Positions 18,879 through 29,002 are shown, counted from the first letter of the stretch. The stretch: DNA of 64,000 bases from Arthrobacter bambusae (GCF_022606295.1 NZ_JAHHZS010000007.1:62001-126000), one strand, 5' to 3'. Program-made: numbers and translations. The notes: generated by a model from the sequence alone, not told the origin.

Positions 18879-19166
18879 ATGCAATTCGTCGTTTTCTACA
18901 GCTCGGATCCTTCGGCGTTTCCGGGGCTCCAAGCCGTCTACCCCCGTCACGCCGCATACTTTCAGGCCTTCGCCGCTGAGGGCGGCCTGATCGGTATCGG
19001 GACCTTCGACAATCCCGCCGTGAACGGTTCGATGGGCATCTTCACCAGCAGGGAAAGGGCGGAGGAGTTCATTGCAGGCGATCCCTTCGTTCTTGAAGGA
19101 CTTGCGGTTCCCAGCGAGATCCGGGAGTGGAACGCGCTAACGTTCGGACCGCAGGACTCTGCCTGA
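18879..19166 (+). CDS. YciI family protein
   Basis: A 95-residue protein beginning MQFVVFYSSDPSAF. The layout (N-terminal strand, a HAAYFQAFAAEGGLIGIGTFDNP segment and a final GDPFVLEGLAVPSEIREWN segment) is that of the YciI ferredoxin-like fold. YciI proteins are small dimeric enzymes or stress proteins of mostly unknown activity. An upstream extension of the open frame overlaps the SRPBCC gene; ATG 18879, 8 bases after that stop, gives the normal family length. Confidence 0.85.
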   Translation: MQFVVFYSSDPSAFPGLQAVYPRHAAYFQAFAAEGGLIGIGTFDNPAVNGSMGIFTSRERAEEFIAGDPFVLEGLAVPSEIREWNALTFGPQDSA

Positions 19167-19658
19167 CATTCGGACACCCTTCCGCGCACCTCACCGGCAC
19201 GTCTCCAAGACAGGCTGCACCCGGGGCTCGATGCACCATGCGGCACGGTGTAAAGCGGTCGCGATCCAACCCCGCAGCCGGGTCAGCCTCAGGCGTCCGG
19301 CCGGGCGTGCCGGCACAACAGGCGCCCCAGGCAAAGCACTGCGGCTGTCGTTGTTCACGATGCTGATGACTGCGCAAGCCATCATCAACGAAAATTCCAT
19401 TGTCATCTTCTTCTCATCTAAGCGCGGAGCCCTGAACTGGTGAATCAGTTAGCGGCTGGAAGAAACCCGAATACTCAAAGGCGGAACCGCCGTCGTTCAA
19501 GGTTCTGTTAAAGACGCTAAACGCTCCGGAAGACGATGTCAGCAGCTGAGCCGCTCCCTGCTTTTCCTAGGACTGGCGGTCCTACCCTCACCGCGCTCAG
19601 TCGGAGATCGACGCCGGCGAGCGGACCCGGGCTGCGCGGCCGGAGCGGGAACGAACAA
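19167..19658. other. Intergenic stretch without a supported gene
   Basis: About 490 bases between the YciI-like gene and the terminator of the repeat-protein gene. Short open frames exist but none has coding character or a ribosome site. A weak GGCGG-AA-CCGCC hairpin lies near 19480-19491. No tRNA, small RNA or operator was recognised. Confidence 0.5.
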
Positions 19659-19693
19659 GTGGGCGGATGCGGCAGGGTACCGTATCCGCCCAC
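19659..19693 (-). terminator. Strong hairpin after the duplicated-repeat gene
   Basis: GTGGGCGGAT (19659-19668) pairs perfectly with ATCCGCCCAC (19684-19693), with a further CGG/CCG pairing inside. It lies 20 bases beyond the stop codon of the leftward gene. There is no clear T-run, so it is a likely but not classical terminator. Confidence 0.6.
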
Positions 19694-19713
19694 AGTCCTC
19701 GGTCGGTTTGGGG

Positions 19714-20328
19714 TTAGTGGCCGGGGCCGCCGGTTTCGGTGGCGGTGACCTTGAAGCTGGCGTCGAGTTTGACGGTGGCATGCGTGCCGTCGGACTTGGT
19801 GATGTGGGCTTCGTAGGCGGCGCTGCCGTCGTCTTCGGTGGTCATGTTCTCCACCGTGGCGCCGGAGTTGGCGGCCAGGACAGCGGTCTTCACCTTGGTG
19901 GCGGTGTCACCCGTGAGGTCGGTTTCGTTTCCGTGGTTGCCGTGGCCGCCCTTCCCGCCGCCCGGGCCGCCGGTTTCGGTTGCGGTGACCTTGAAGCTGG
20001 CGTCGAGTTTGACGGTGGCGTGCGTGCCGTCGGACTTGGTGATGTGGGCTTCGTAGGCGGCGCTGCCGTCGTCTTCGGTGGTCATGTTCTCCACCGTGGC
20101 GCCGGAGTTGGCGGCCAGGACAGCGGCCTTCACCTTGGTGGCGGTGTCACCCGTCAGGTCCGTTTCGTTTCCGTGGTTGCCGCCGTTCGTGGCGGGCGCG
20201 GACGGGCTGGCGGTCGACGTGTCGGTGGTTGCTGCGTTCGCGGGCAGGGCCATGGCGGTGAGGGCTCCGCCGCCTGCGACCGCGCCAATGAGTGCGGCGC
20301 CCACTGCGATTTTCCGGACTTTGTTCAC
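19714..20328 (-). CDS. Secreted protein with two near-identical PepSY-like repeats
   Basis: A 204-residue protein starting at GTG 20328, 7 bases after AAGGAG. The N-terminus is a signal peptide (KVRK, a hydrophobic core and a PANAA cleavage region), so it is exported. The mature part holds two copies of an 80-residue unit with the core DLTGDTATKVK, NSGATVENMTTEDDG and AYEAHITKSDGTHATVKLDASFKV, which resembles actinobacterial PepSY-type domains. A GGPGGGKGGHGNHGNE linker joins them. The copies are almost identical at DNA level, so the duplication is recent. It may bind peptides or modulate proteases in the envelope; the role is not known. Confidence 0.75.
   Translation of the reverse strand: MNKVRKIAVGAALIGAVAGGGALTAMALPANAATTDTSTASPSAPATNGGNHGNETDLTGDTATKVKAAVLAANSGATVENMTTEDDGSAAYEAHITKSDGTHATVKLDASFKVTATETGGPGGGKGGHGNHGNETDLTGDTATKVKTAVLAANSGATVENMTTEDDGSAAYEAHITKSDGTHATVKLDASFKVTATETGGPGH
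19724..20182 (-). repeat. Tandem 240-bp duplication inside the secreted repeat protein
   Basis: Bases 19724-19942 and 19964-20182 match at a constant offset of exactly 240 bases (80 codons). By eye there are only about five differences over 219 bases. The unit keeps frame, so the duplication adds one complete protein domain. Confidence 0.9.
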
Positions 20329-20481
20329 GATGTTGCTCCTTAGAGGTTCAACTCCGAGGGGTTCGAAGCTGTATCCCATCCTCGAACCCCACACTTTGGC
20401 GCCTCTTTACCTGTGCTGTGCCTGAACTGTGACAATTCCGCCTGGCTCACAGGATCCGGGAGCGTGGCACCGCGCGAACAC

Positions 20482-21537
<1,056 letters not shown>

Positions 21538-21665
21538 TCAACACTAGGGATAGCTCGGCACGGCAGGGAGTCCCTGCCAGTACCTCTCTCGGAGGTGAGT
21601 TCCCGACGACGGCGGGCCGCCGCCGTCGGGCGCTCGGGTGAGCTGCCGCCGCCGGGCGCTGGATG

Positions 21666-23090
21666 TCAGCAGGCCGGCCGGTTCCGGACGTCGCTCGAGA
21701 CATGCTGCTTGAGCAGCGAGCCGCCGGCTTCCGCCTTCAGTTCCCGGTTTTCAACCATGACCTGCCCTCGGAGGACCGTCATGCTGGGCCAAGCCGCCAC
21801 TTCGTAACCGTCCCACGGCGTGTAGTCGGCCTCGTGCAGGTCTTCGGCGTGGATGGCCCGCTTCACTGTGGTGTCCAGGACCGCCAAGTCGGCATCACTG
21901 CCCACCGCGATCACGCCCTTCTGCGGGTACAGTCCGAGGATCTTCGCCGCGTTGGCGGAGGTGATGTCAACAAAGCGGTTCAGATCAAGCCCGCGTTTGG
22001 CCACCCCTTCGGTGTACGCGACAGCCATGCGCATCTCGACGCCGGCATGGCCGCCGGTGGCGTCAAGAATGGTCTTGCCGCGGGTCTTCACTTCGAGGTC
22101 GGTGCACACTCCGTCTGTCGCCAGGGTGCTGAGCGAGCCCTCGAGCAGCGATTCCCACATGGAATCGCGGTCGGTCTCCGATTTCAACGACGGGTAGGTG
22201 TGATAGATCGCGCCGTTCTTCTGTTTGTAGTCCTCGGCCGTGAAGTACGCGTAGTGCGGGAGGATCTCGCCGTAGACCGCCTGACCCCGGCCGCGTGCCT
22301 CGCGGATGGCGTCCACGCCCTCGCGGGCGCTGACGTGCATGAGGTAGATGGGCGCTCCGACGTGCTCGGCGAGCGTGATGACCCGCTGGAAGGACAACTT
22401 TTCCGAGAGGTTGTTATGGGCGTGGTGCATGTTCTCCAGCCCGATCCTGCCTTCGCGCTGCAATTGCTTGTAGGCGTACATGACGATGTCGTCGTCCTCG
22501 GCGTGCACCGCCAGCATCGCCCCGGCCTGGGCGGTTTGTTGCATGAGTCCCCACATATTGCCGAGGTCCGTCTTCTGCTTGGGGCGCGTCGGGGTGGTGT
22601 TGGTCATCCAGACCTTGTAGCTTCCATGGCCGGCCGCGACGGCGTCGGGAATCTGTTCAAGTACTTCGAACGGAATTTCCGGCTCCTTGAACGTGCCGTG
22701 CAGGGCGTAATCGGTGTAGCTCGACCCGGCCCACTCCGCCGATTTGCGGGCGAAGGACTCCGAGAGCTCATCGCCGGGCTGCCAGTGCGCGAAGTCCACC
22801 AGGGTGGTGGTGCCGCCGTAGATGGCACCTTCGCTCACCCGGTCGGGGCCAAAACACTTGATTCCACTTTCGGCCGCCGTCGGGAGGACGGAGTTGGTGT
22901 GGACATGCGGATCCACGCCGCCGGGGACAACCAATTGGCCCCGGAGATCGACTGTACGTATTCCTACCTCGGTGGGGCCGAGGCCGGTCTCGCGGAGGGA
23001 CACAATCTTTCCCCCCGCAATGCCGATGTCCAGGGTTTTGGCGCCGGACGGGGTAACGACCAGGCCGTTGGAGAGAACGAGATCAAGCAT
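21666..23090 (-). CDS. D-hydantoinase / dihydropyrimidinase family enzyme
   Basis: A 474-residue binuclear-zinc cyclic amidohydrolase. The expected metal ligands are present: H62 and H64 (DPHVH), K159 (GSYKVW, the carboxylated lysine), H196, H252 (MHVSA) and D325 (ATDGV). The family opens cyclic ureides or imides such as hydantoins, dihydropyrimidines or succinimide-like rings to N-carbamoyl or half-amide acids. It is the last gene of a leftward operon (aminotransferase, acetamidase, hydantoinase) starting at the 25.1 kb divergent promoter region, which places it in the catabolic island. Natural substrate not determined by sequence. Confidence 0.92.
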   Translation of the reverse strand: MLDLVLSNGLVVTPSGAKTLDIGIAGGKIVSLRETGLGPTEVGIRTVDLRGQLVVPGGVDPHVHTNSVLPTAAESGIKCFGPDRVSEGAIYGGTTTLVDFAHWQPGDELSESFARKSAEWAGSSYTDYALHGTFKEPEIPFEVLEQIPDAVAAGHGSYKVWMTNTTPTRPKQKTDLGNMWGLMQQTAQAGAMLAVHAEDDDIVMYAYKQLQREGRIGLENMHHAHNNLSEKLSFQRVITLAEHVGAPIYLMHVSAREGVDAIREARGRGQAVYGEILPHYAYFTAEDYKQKNGAIYHTYPSLKSETDRDSMWESLLEGSLSTLATDGVCTDLEVKTRGKTILDATGGHAGVEMRMAVAYTEGVAKRGLDLNRFVDITSANAAKILGLYPQKGVIAVGSDADLAVLDTTVKRAIHAEDLHEADYTPWDGYEVAAWPSMTVLRGQVMVENRELKAEAGGSLLKQHVSSDVRNRPAC

Positions 23091-23123
23091 CAGGGGGTCG
23101 CGCCTTTCAAAGTTGGTAACGGT

Positions 23124-24029
23124 TCAGGAGTGGTGAGCGTTCAGGGAAAACGGAGCGGACGTGAAGTAGCTGGCGGCGAGGGAGACTTTGACCGAGGCGC
23201 GTGCATTGACGAGCTGGGACACGGAAACATCTGCGGCTGCGCTCATCAGCATCGCTGTCTTCTCACGCGTCCACTTCCGGTCCGCCTGCAGGAGTTCGAG
23301 CATGTCGTCGAGCGCCAGCCGCGCGGCGTCGTCGAGCGTCTCCCCGTCGCCGATCGTGATGACGGAACCCCCGGACAAGACCACCGGCCGTTTGACGGCG
23401 ACCCCGGGCAAGACGTGGCAGGAGAGGACAACGCTGCCCTCGACCTCGACGGCGGTAAGGGAGCACTCGCCGTCGCCCTGTACCGCATGAAGGTCGCCGG
23501 CATAGAGCAAAGCGTTGGCGCTCTGCACGGGCAGGATCACGGCGGAACCGGCGGTGACGTCCTTGCAGTCCATGTTGCCGCCGTGCGATCCGACGGTGCT
23601 GGAGTTGGGATTATCCTCCGCAGGTGCAACACCGATCTTGCCGATCATCGGGCGGATGGGAATCCGGATGTCGTCGTCGAACCGGACACTCCCGTCCGCA
23701 ATGTCGACAACCCGGCCGGACCGCCCCAGTCCGCCGGTGAAACCGCCGCGCCCGGGAAGCGTGACCATGGCACCCCGGTCCGCTATCCGGATCTCGTGGA
23801 CGTCAATGCGGAGCGTGTCCCCGGGGTTGACGCCTCGCACCGCGACCGGCCCGGTCACGGGGATGGACAATTTCTCGTACTCCCCGGTGCTCTCGAAAAG
23901 GCCGCCGGTCAGCAGGCTCCTGGCCCCGAGGGAGAACTGCTCGCCCTGGCCGACTTCAATCACGGGGGCGGCGTCGCGGTCAAAGGATCCCGCCGCCGAT
24001 TCATGGCTTGCGTGGAGCATGTTCAGCAT
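23124..24029 (-). CDS. Acetamidase/formamidase family protein
   Basis: A 301-residue cytosolic amidohydrolase. The FmdA/AmdA family signatures are visible: NPGDTLRIDVHEI near residue 69-81, the GSHGGNMDCKDV motif near 147-158 and LHAVQGDGE near 181-189. These zinc enzymes hydrolyse formamide, acetamide or related short amides. ATG 24029 with AAAGGGG before it is preferred over a longer frame that would overlap the aminotransferase gene. The gap to the upstream gene is 32 bases, and the hydantoinase follows 33 bases later. It may clear formamide or another amide released by ring opening. Confidence 0.9.
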   Translation of the reverse strand: MLNMLHASHESAAGSFDRDAAPVIEVGQGEQFSLGARSLLTGGLFESTGEYEKLSIPVTGPVAVRGVNPGDTLRIDVHEIRIADRGAMVTLPGRGGFTGGLGRSGRVVDIADGSVRFDDDIRIPIRPMIGKIGVAPAEDNPNSSTVGSHGGNMDCKDVTAGSAVILPVQSANALLYAGDLHAVQGDGECSLTAVEVEGSVVLSCHVLPGVAVKRPVVLSGGSVITIGDGETLDDAARLALDDMLELLQADRKWTREKTAMLMSAAADVSVSQLVNARASVKVSLAASYFTSAPFSLNAHHS

Positions 24030-24061
24030 GGTGCCCCTTTCGTTTGAGGCGGTGGATGAAG

Positions 24062-25039
24062 CTATGCGGTGGGGTAGACGGGCTGTGCCCACTTTTGATC
24101 GGCGGCTGCGCGTCCGACGACGGCCTGCCGGTAGGCGTGCTGCAGTTTCCGGGTGAGTTCGCCGGCACTACCGTCGCCGATCGGCGTGCGGTCCACGGAC
24201 GAGACATGGTTGATTTCGGCGGCGCTGCCGCACACGAAGATTTCGTCGGCCGAGTAGAGTTCCGTCCGGTCGATCGCCCGGATGTCGACCTCGACGCCGA
24301 GGACGTTGCGTGCCAGATGCAGGACGCTGTCCCGGGTGATCCCCTCCAGGATGCTGTCCGTTGCCGGGGGAGTGCACAACCGGCCTTGGCGGACCATGAA
24401 CACGTTGTAGCCGGCACCTTCGGCAACGTGGCCGTCCTCGGTCAACAGAAGGGCTGCGTCGTACCCGTTGCGCCGGGCCTCCAGCATGGCAAGGCGTCCG
24501 TTTTGGTAATTGGCGATCGATTTGACCCGGGGCGGCATGGAGCGATCGGACAAACGGGCCCAACTGCTGATCTGAACATCCAGTCCGCTGGCCCCGAAAT
24601 AGTTGCCCATGGGGATGGCCGCCATGAAGACGCTAACGGGACCGGTGTCCTCCGGCTTGCCATCGCTCGAGTCGACGAATACTTGTGCGCGCATGTGGAG
24701 GTTCCCGCGCAGCCCGTTCGCACGCACCAGACCGAGCAATTGTTCACCCAAGACGCCAATGTCGCGCGGCCCGTCGATTTCCACTACCCGCATCGAGTCA
24801 ATCAAGCGGCGCATGTGGTCGGCCACCCGGAAGGCGTAGAGCTGCTGGTCCTCATCACTCCAATAGGCGCGGAACCCTTCGAAGACGCCGACGCCGTACT
24901 TCAACGTGGTGCTCAGGACATGGAGCTTGGCATCTGCGTATTCCACCAGTTCGCCGTCACGGAGCAGGTAGCGAACGCTGGGCTCGAAGGCGGGTTCCTT
25001 GGTGTCGGTCACAGTTGCGGATTCGCTCAGATTGGTCAT
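24062..25039 (-). CDS. Class IV aminotransferase (branched-chain aminotransferase-like)
   Basis: A 325-residue PLP enzyme of fold type IV. K173 in RVKSIANYQN is the expected Schiff-base lysine, and E207 (VAEGAGYNVF) contacts PLP. GVFEGFRAYW near residue 51-60 and a GITRDSVL segment also match the IlvE family. ATG 25039 is favoured over a start four codons upstream. It heads the leftward operon with the amidase and hydantoinase. In this setting it may transaminate an amino acid released by the catabolic enzymes rather than serve biosynthesis; class IV also contains D-amino acid and R-amine transaminases, which cannot be excluded. Confidence 0.88.
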   Translation of the reverse strand: MTNLSESATVTDTKEPAFEPSVRYLLRDGELVEYADAKLHVLSTTLKYGVGVFEGFRAYWSDEDQQLYAFRVADHMRRLIDSMRVVEIDGPRDIGVLGEQLLGLVRANGLRGNLHMRAQVFVDSSDGKPEDTGPVSVFMAAIPMGNYFGASGLDVQISSWARLSDRSMPPRVKSIANYQNGRLAMLEARRNGYDAALLLTEDGHVAEGAGYNVFMVRQGRLCTPPATDSILEGITRDSVLHLARNVLGVEVDIRAIDRTELYSADEIFVCGSAAEINHVSSVDRTPIGDGSAGELTRKLQHAYRQAVVGRAAADQKWAQPVYPTA

Positions 25040-25171
25040 TGTTGTCTCCAAAACGTGTTCGGAAAACAGATCAGTGGCTCGGCTTCACACCAAGTTTGCC
25101 ATCCGTCTTCATCTTACTGTTGGCGTTGTCACCATAATGAAGACGCTTGATGATCCTGTCAACAGTGACCA

Positions 25172-25217
25172 TTGACACACAATCAAAGACTTCAATAAAG
25201 TGATGAAACTTCGATAT
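25172..25217 (+). promoter_or_regulatory. Island promoter with AGTGA/ACTTCGATAT motif, copy 1
   Basis: TTGACA (25172-25177) and TAAAGT (25196-25201), 18 bases apart, form a promoter reading into the permease gene. AGTGA (25199-25203), four bases and ACTTCGATAT (25208-25217) follow. The same arrangement recurs at 39342-39360 and in variant form at 29020, 34716 and 36999, so this is a probable operator of the island. The leftward operon starts about 130 bases away on the other strand. Confidence 0.55.
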
Positions 25218-25312
25218 GCAAATTCTCGGCATGATGTCGAGTGGCTGGAGCCCTGGATGCGCCAGTCAAAAGAAGGCCTTCACCTACACCCGTCAACCGG
25301 ATCGAGTGCCAA

Positions 25313-26215
25313 TTGAGTGAAACTACGACAGCCGAGTCCCGGACTCCGGTGACGTCCCTGGGCGGACGTGCGTCGAGCTGGGCCAAGCAAGGCAGGGCCT
25401 GGGCGTACAAGCGATCAGGGATGGTCCTCGCCGTCGTCGCCGCGGGGATCATTGTGGCGCTCCCGCTTGCGGCGATTTTTCTGCACCTTCCCCAAAACCC
25501 GCTGCAACCGGACGTGGAATCCATGGCCCTGGCTCCCAACTCCGTTCATTGGTTCGGCACGGACGGCAACGGCATGGATGTGTTCTCCCGGACGATTGAA
25601 TCGGCGAGGCTCGACCTTCCCATTTCGCTGGCGGCGACGGCCATTGCCCTTGTCATCGGCGTTCCATTGGGCCTCTTCGCTACTACCGGCGTGGCGGGCG
25701 AGGCGATAATGCGCGTAGTCGACGCCTTCGCAGCCCTCCCCATCATCGTGATTGCCGTGGTGTCCATCCAGCTCATGGGCGGCGGAGCCACCGACGTCAT
25801 CCTCGCCATCGCCCTTGTTGCGGCTCCGCGCTTTGTCCGCTTGTCCCGCGCTGCGGCGATTTCGCTCCGCTCGTCACGGTACGTAGAGGCAGCGGTGGCC
25901 ATCGGGTGCTCGCCCATCCGCGTTGCCTTCAACCACATCTTCAGGAACGCCTACGGTGTGATCCTCGTGCAGGCCACGCTGACCACGGCCGGCGCCCTGA
26001 GCACGATTGCCGCCTTGAACTTCCTCGGCGTCGGGGTCAAGCCGCCCCAGCCAAGTTGGGGCGCGATGATCGAAGACGGCGTGAGCATGCTCATCCGGGG
26101 TCAGTGGTGGGCAGTCGCCTTTCCGGCGCTGGCCCTCCTCCTGGTCATCGGCTCGCTCAACATCATCGCCGGTGCCATTGAGGACAAGATGGAACGAGTG
26201 GAGCACACCCGATGA
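25313..26215 (+). CDS. ABC importer permease, DppC-like (island transporter)
   Basis: An inner membrane protein of about 300 residues. A basic N-terminus and first helix (GMVLAVVAAGIIVALPLAAIF) precede the DppC phrase HWFGTDGNGMDVFSRTIESARLDL and a coupling loop near the ARYVEAAVAIGCS-type segment. TTG 25313 gives a normal N-terminus; a GTG at 25241 would add 24 residues and neither has a strong ribosome site. The stop overlaps the next gene as ATGA. First gene of a four-gene transporter operon whose order (C, D, F, B) is unusual. Confidence 0.88.
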   Translation: MSETTTAESRTPVTSLGGRASSWAKQGRAWAYKRSGMVLAVVAAGIIVALPLAAIFLHLPQNPLQPDVESMALAPNSVHWFGTDGNGMDVFSRTIESARLDLPISLAATAIALVIGVPLGLFATTGVAGEAIMRVVDAFAALPIIVIAVVSIQLMGGGATDVILAIALVAAPRFVRLSRAAAISLRSSRYVEAAVAIGCSPIRVAFNHIFRNAYGVILVQATLTTAGALSTIAALNFLGVGVKPPQPSWGAMIEDGVSMLIRGQWWAVAFPALALLLVIGSLNIIAGAIEDKMERVEHTR

Positions 26216-27102
26216 ACAAGACCCTCCAAGTCCGGGAACTCGAAGCCGAGTTCCATACTCCCCGGGGTGTGGTCCGGGCGTTGCATGGCGTTTCCTTTGA
26301 GGTGCAGGACAACGAGATTGTCGGGATCGTCGGCGAATCCGGCTCTGGCAAATCGACTGTGGTCCGTTCCATCACGAAGCTGTTGATGCCGCCGGGCAAG
26401 GTGTCTGCGGGCAACATTGACTTCTCCGGACGCAGCCTGCTGGACCTGCCCGAAAGGGAAATGCGTCGAATCAGGGGCAAGGAGATCGGATTCATCGCCC
26501 AGAATCCGTTCAGCGCCCTCAACCCGGTGACCCGCATCGAAAAGCAGTTTGCCCATATCGCCAAGGCGCACGGAGTGAAGGTGGATGCCTCCGAGCGCAG
26601 CCGCGCATTGCAGCTGTTGGAATCGACCGGCGTCCGCGATCCGGAACGCGTCATGCGCGGCTACGCGCACGAACTGAGCGGCGGCATGGCGCAGCGCGTC
26701 GTCATCGCCATGGCCCTCTACCTCAACCCGCAGCTCGTGATCGCCGACGAGCCGACGACGGCGCTCGACCTCACCGTCCAGCGCCAGGTCCTGGATACCC
26801 TTCGCCGCCTGACGGTCGGGAGCGGCCGCTCGATGCTGATCGTGACCCATGACCTCGGGGTGGTGGCCTCCTACTGCAACCGCGTCCTTGTCATGTATCG
26901 AGGAAACATCGTGGAACAAGGACTCGTTGACGACGTTTTCGTCCGTCCGCAGCATCCTTACACGATCTCCCTGCTCAACTCCGTGGTGCGCCCCGAAGAC
27001 GAGATGCAATACGTTCCGGAGAGCGCCGGTGGCCCGGACTCGGCCGAACCGGAAACGCCGGACCCCTCGGAGGCCCAATTGTCCGAAGCCCGGAGGTCGT
27101 GA
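26212..27102 (+). CDS. ABC importer ATPase, DppD-like
   Basis: A 296-residue ATPase. Walker A is GESGSGKSTV near residue 42-51, the signature is LSGGMAQRV near 157-165 and Walker B is LVIADEPTTALD near 176-187. The C-terminal part lacks a long cysteine-bearing tail and ends in an acidic segment. It overlaps the permease stop by four bases and is one base from the DppF-like start. It energises uptake together with the next gene. Confidence 0.92.
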   Translation: MNKTLQVRELEAEFHTPRGVVRALHGVSFEVQDNEIVGIVGESGSGKSTVVRSITKLLMPPGKVSAGNIDFSGRSLLDLPEREMRRIRGKEIGFIAQNPFSALNPVTRIEKQFAHIAKAHGVKVDASERSRALQLLESTGVRDPERVMRGYAHELSGGMAQRVVIAMALYLNPQLVIADEPTTALDLTVQRQVLDTLRRLTVGSGRSMLIVTHDLGVVASYCNRVLVMYRGNIVEQGLVDDVFVRPQHPYTISLLNSVVRPEDEMQYVPESAGGPDSAEPETPDPSEAQLSEARRS

Positions 27103-27103
27103 G

Positions 27104-27916
27104 ATGCCGCTCCTTGAACTCGTGGAACTTACGAAAATTTTCCGCACTCCCCATGGAGAAGCCCGTGCCGTGGATGGAATTACCCTGTCCGTGGAAGCCG
27201 GCGAGACGCTCGGCATCATCGGCGAAAGTGGTTCCGGCAAGTCGACGCTTGGCCGACTCATCCTGAGACTGACCGAACCGGATTCCGGATCGGTCGTCAT
27301 CGAGGGGCAGGACGTGTTGGCCCTCGGCCGGGGCGAACTCCGCCGGAAGCGGCGCCATTGGCAGATCGTCTTCCAGGAACCCTTCGCCTCATTGAATCCG
27401 CGCCTGACGATCCGGCAAATCGTCGAGGAGCCGCTCATTGTCGCCCGGATGGGCGATCGTGCCGAGCGGCGCTTGCGGGTCCTGGCGACCTTGGAAGAAG
27501 TCGGACTCTCGGCCGATTTCATGGACCGGCGCCCGGCGAACCTGAGCGGAGGGCAGCAACAGCGCGTAGGAATCGCACGCGCCTTGGTCACGAATCCCAG
27601 TCTGGTGGTCCTTGACGAGCCAACGTCCTCGCTGGACCTGACCATCCGGGCCTCGATCCTGCGTACCCTCGCGCGACTCAGGGCTTCCCGGGGCCTCACC
27701 TATGTATTCATTTCGCATGACATCGAAACCGTGCGGCATTTCTGTTCCACGGTGGCTGTCATGCATCGCGGGAAAATCGTCGAAGTCGGCCCCACCCGGG
27801 ACGTCTTGATCGCCCCGCAGCACCCCTACACGCAATCGCTCATTTCCGCCGCGTTGCCTGTGGTTCCCTATTCCGCCGCCGTTGGCACTACGAATTCCCA
27901 GGGACAGACTTCATGA
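27104..27916 (+). CDS. ABC importer ATPase, DppF-like
   Basis: A 270-residue ATPase starting at ATG 27104, one base after the DppD-like stop; a longer open frame upstream merely overlaps that gene. Walker A is GESGSGKSTL near residue 40-49, the signature is LSGGQQQRVGIARA near 147-160 and Walker B is LVVLDEPTSSLD near 168-179. The stop overlaps the DppB-like start as ATGA. It forms the ATPase pair with the DppD-like protein. Confidence 0.92.
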   Translation: MPLLELVELTKIFRTPHGEARAVDGITLSVEAGETLGIIGESGSGKSTLGRLILRLTEPDSGSVVIEGQDVLALGRGELRRKRRHWQIVFQEPFASLNPRLTIRQIVEEPLIVARMGDRAERRLRVLATLEEVGLSADFMDRRPANLSGGQQQRVGIARALVTNPSLVVLDEPTSSLDLTIRASILRTLARLRASRGLTYVFISHDIETVRHFCSTVAVMHRGKIVEVGPTRDVLIAPQHPYTQSLISAALPVVPYSAAVGTTNSQGQTS

Positions 27917-28974
27917 TCCGCTACATCATTTCAAGGCTCCTGCTTGCGGCCTTACTGCTGTGTGGCCTCATCACCCTCAGTTTTGGCCTCGTATCCCTTC
28001 TTCCCGGAGACCCGGCGGTGGCCCTTTTGGGTGAATACGCAACTCCGGCAGACGTCGCACGCATCCACGCGGAACTTGGACTGGACCTGCCCTTCTGGGA
28101 CCGCTATCTCGGCTATATGTCCAGGACCCTGAGCGGCGACCTTGGCCATTCCCTCTTCACGGGCAGTTCGGTATCCAGTGAAATCCTGACCCGGCTCCCC
28201 AATACCTTGGTCTATTTGGTCCCGGGACTCGTCCTGGCCCTGATCATCGGCATGGCGAGTGGAACGTTCGCGGCCTATCGCTACCGGCGCTTTGCCGACA
28301 AGGCCTTCACCTTCTGGATATCCATCCTTATGGCCATGCCGGAATTCGTGCTGGCGCTCGTGTTGTTGTTTGTTTTCTATCAACAGCTGCGGATCGCGCC
28401 CGCGCCGATCGGGATGCTCTCAAGTACGCAAATCACTCCGCCGCACGTCACAGGATCAATCCCTGTCGACGCGATAATTGCCGGCCAGTGGGGAACATTT
28501 TCGTCCATACTTGGCCGCGCCGTCCTTCCCATCGTGACGATGGGCTTGTTCTTCGCCGCCCCGTTCGGAAAGACAGTGCGCTCAGGGCTCTTGCAGGTGC
28601 TCCAATCACCTCAAATCGAGTTCGCGAGGGCCTGCGGACTGCGTCCTGCCCAGGTCTTCCGATATGCCCTCAGCGACATCCGCGGGTCACTCATGACTTA
28701 CTTGGTACTTCTTTTCGCCGCGTCTCTTAGTGGGGCGGCCATTGTCGAAAGTGTTTTTTCCTGGCCTGGAGTGGGCGGTTGGTCACTCGACGGTGTGCTC
28801 AAAGGCGACGTGCCCGTCATTCAAGGCTTCGTCCTCATCATGGGATCCACAAGCTTGCTTGGCTACGTCCTTCTCGATGCCTTGATCACCCTTCTGGATC
28901 CCCGCACTCGCAGCAAAGCCGTGGCCGGACGCCGTCAGAAGCGCTTGGCCGAAACACCGGCAGCCATCTCCTAG
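27913..28974 (+). CDS. ABC importer permease, DppB-like (island transporter)
   Basis: A 353-residue inner membrane protein with about six helices. It opens with a hydrophobic segment and SLLPGDPAVALLGEYATP, the DppB N-terminal motif, and has a coupling loop near residue 235-250 (EFARACGLRPAQV). It overlaps the ATPase gene by four bases. The binding protein for this transporter is probably the lipoprotein encoded at 30763, separated from the transporter by the first pair of metallo-beta-lactamase-fold genes. Confidence 0.9.
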   Translation: MIRYIISRLLLAALLLCGLITLSFGLVSLLPGDPAVALLGEYATPADVARIHAELGLDLPFWDRYLGYMSRTLSGDLGHSLFTGSSVSSEILTRLPNTLVYLVPGLVLALIIGMASGTFAAYRYRRFADKAFTFWISILMAMPEFVLALVLLFVFYQQLRIAPAPIGMLSSTQITPPHVTGSIPVDAIIAGQWGTFSSILGRAVLPIVTMGLFFAAPFGKTVRSGLLQVLQSPQIEFARACGLRPAQVFRYALSDIRGSLMTYLVLLFAASLSGAAIVESVFSWPGVGGWSLDGVLKGDVPVIQGFVLIMGSTSLLGYVLLDALITLLDPRTRSKAVAGRRQKRLAETPAAIS

Positions 28975-29002
28975 TAATCGCTTAGCCACCTCCCGAGAAG
29001 TC

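Noticed and set aside
21663..24047. A 794-codon open frame on the plus strand, antisense to the hydantoinase and acetamidase genes
   Set aside because: It has no family motifs and lies in the frame left open by GC-rich third positions of two clear genes on the other strand.
25241..25312. A GTG start 24 codons upstream for the DppC-like permease
   Set aside because: Not excluded, but the added segment is not typical and has no ribosome site, so TTG 25313 is kept with a note.
26849..27103. An 85-codon N-terminal extension of the DppF-like ATPase
   Set aside because: It lies fully inside the DppD-like gene in another frame; ATG 27104 gives the normal family start.
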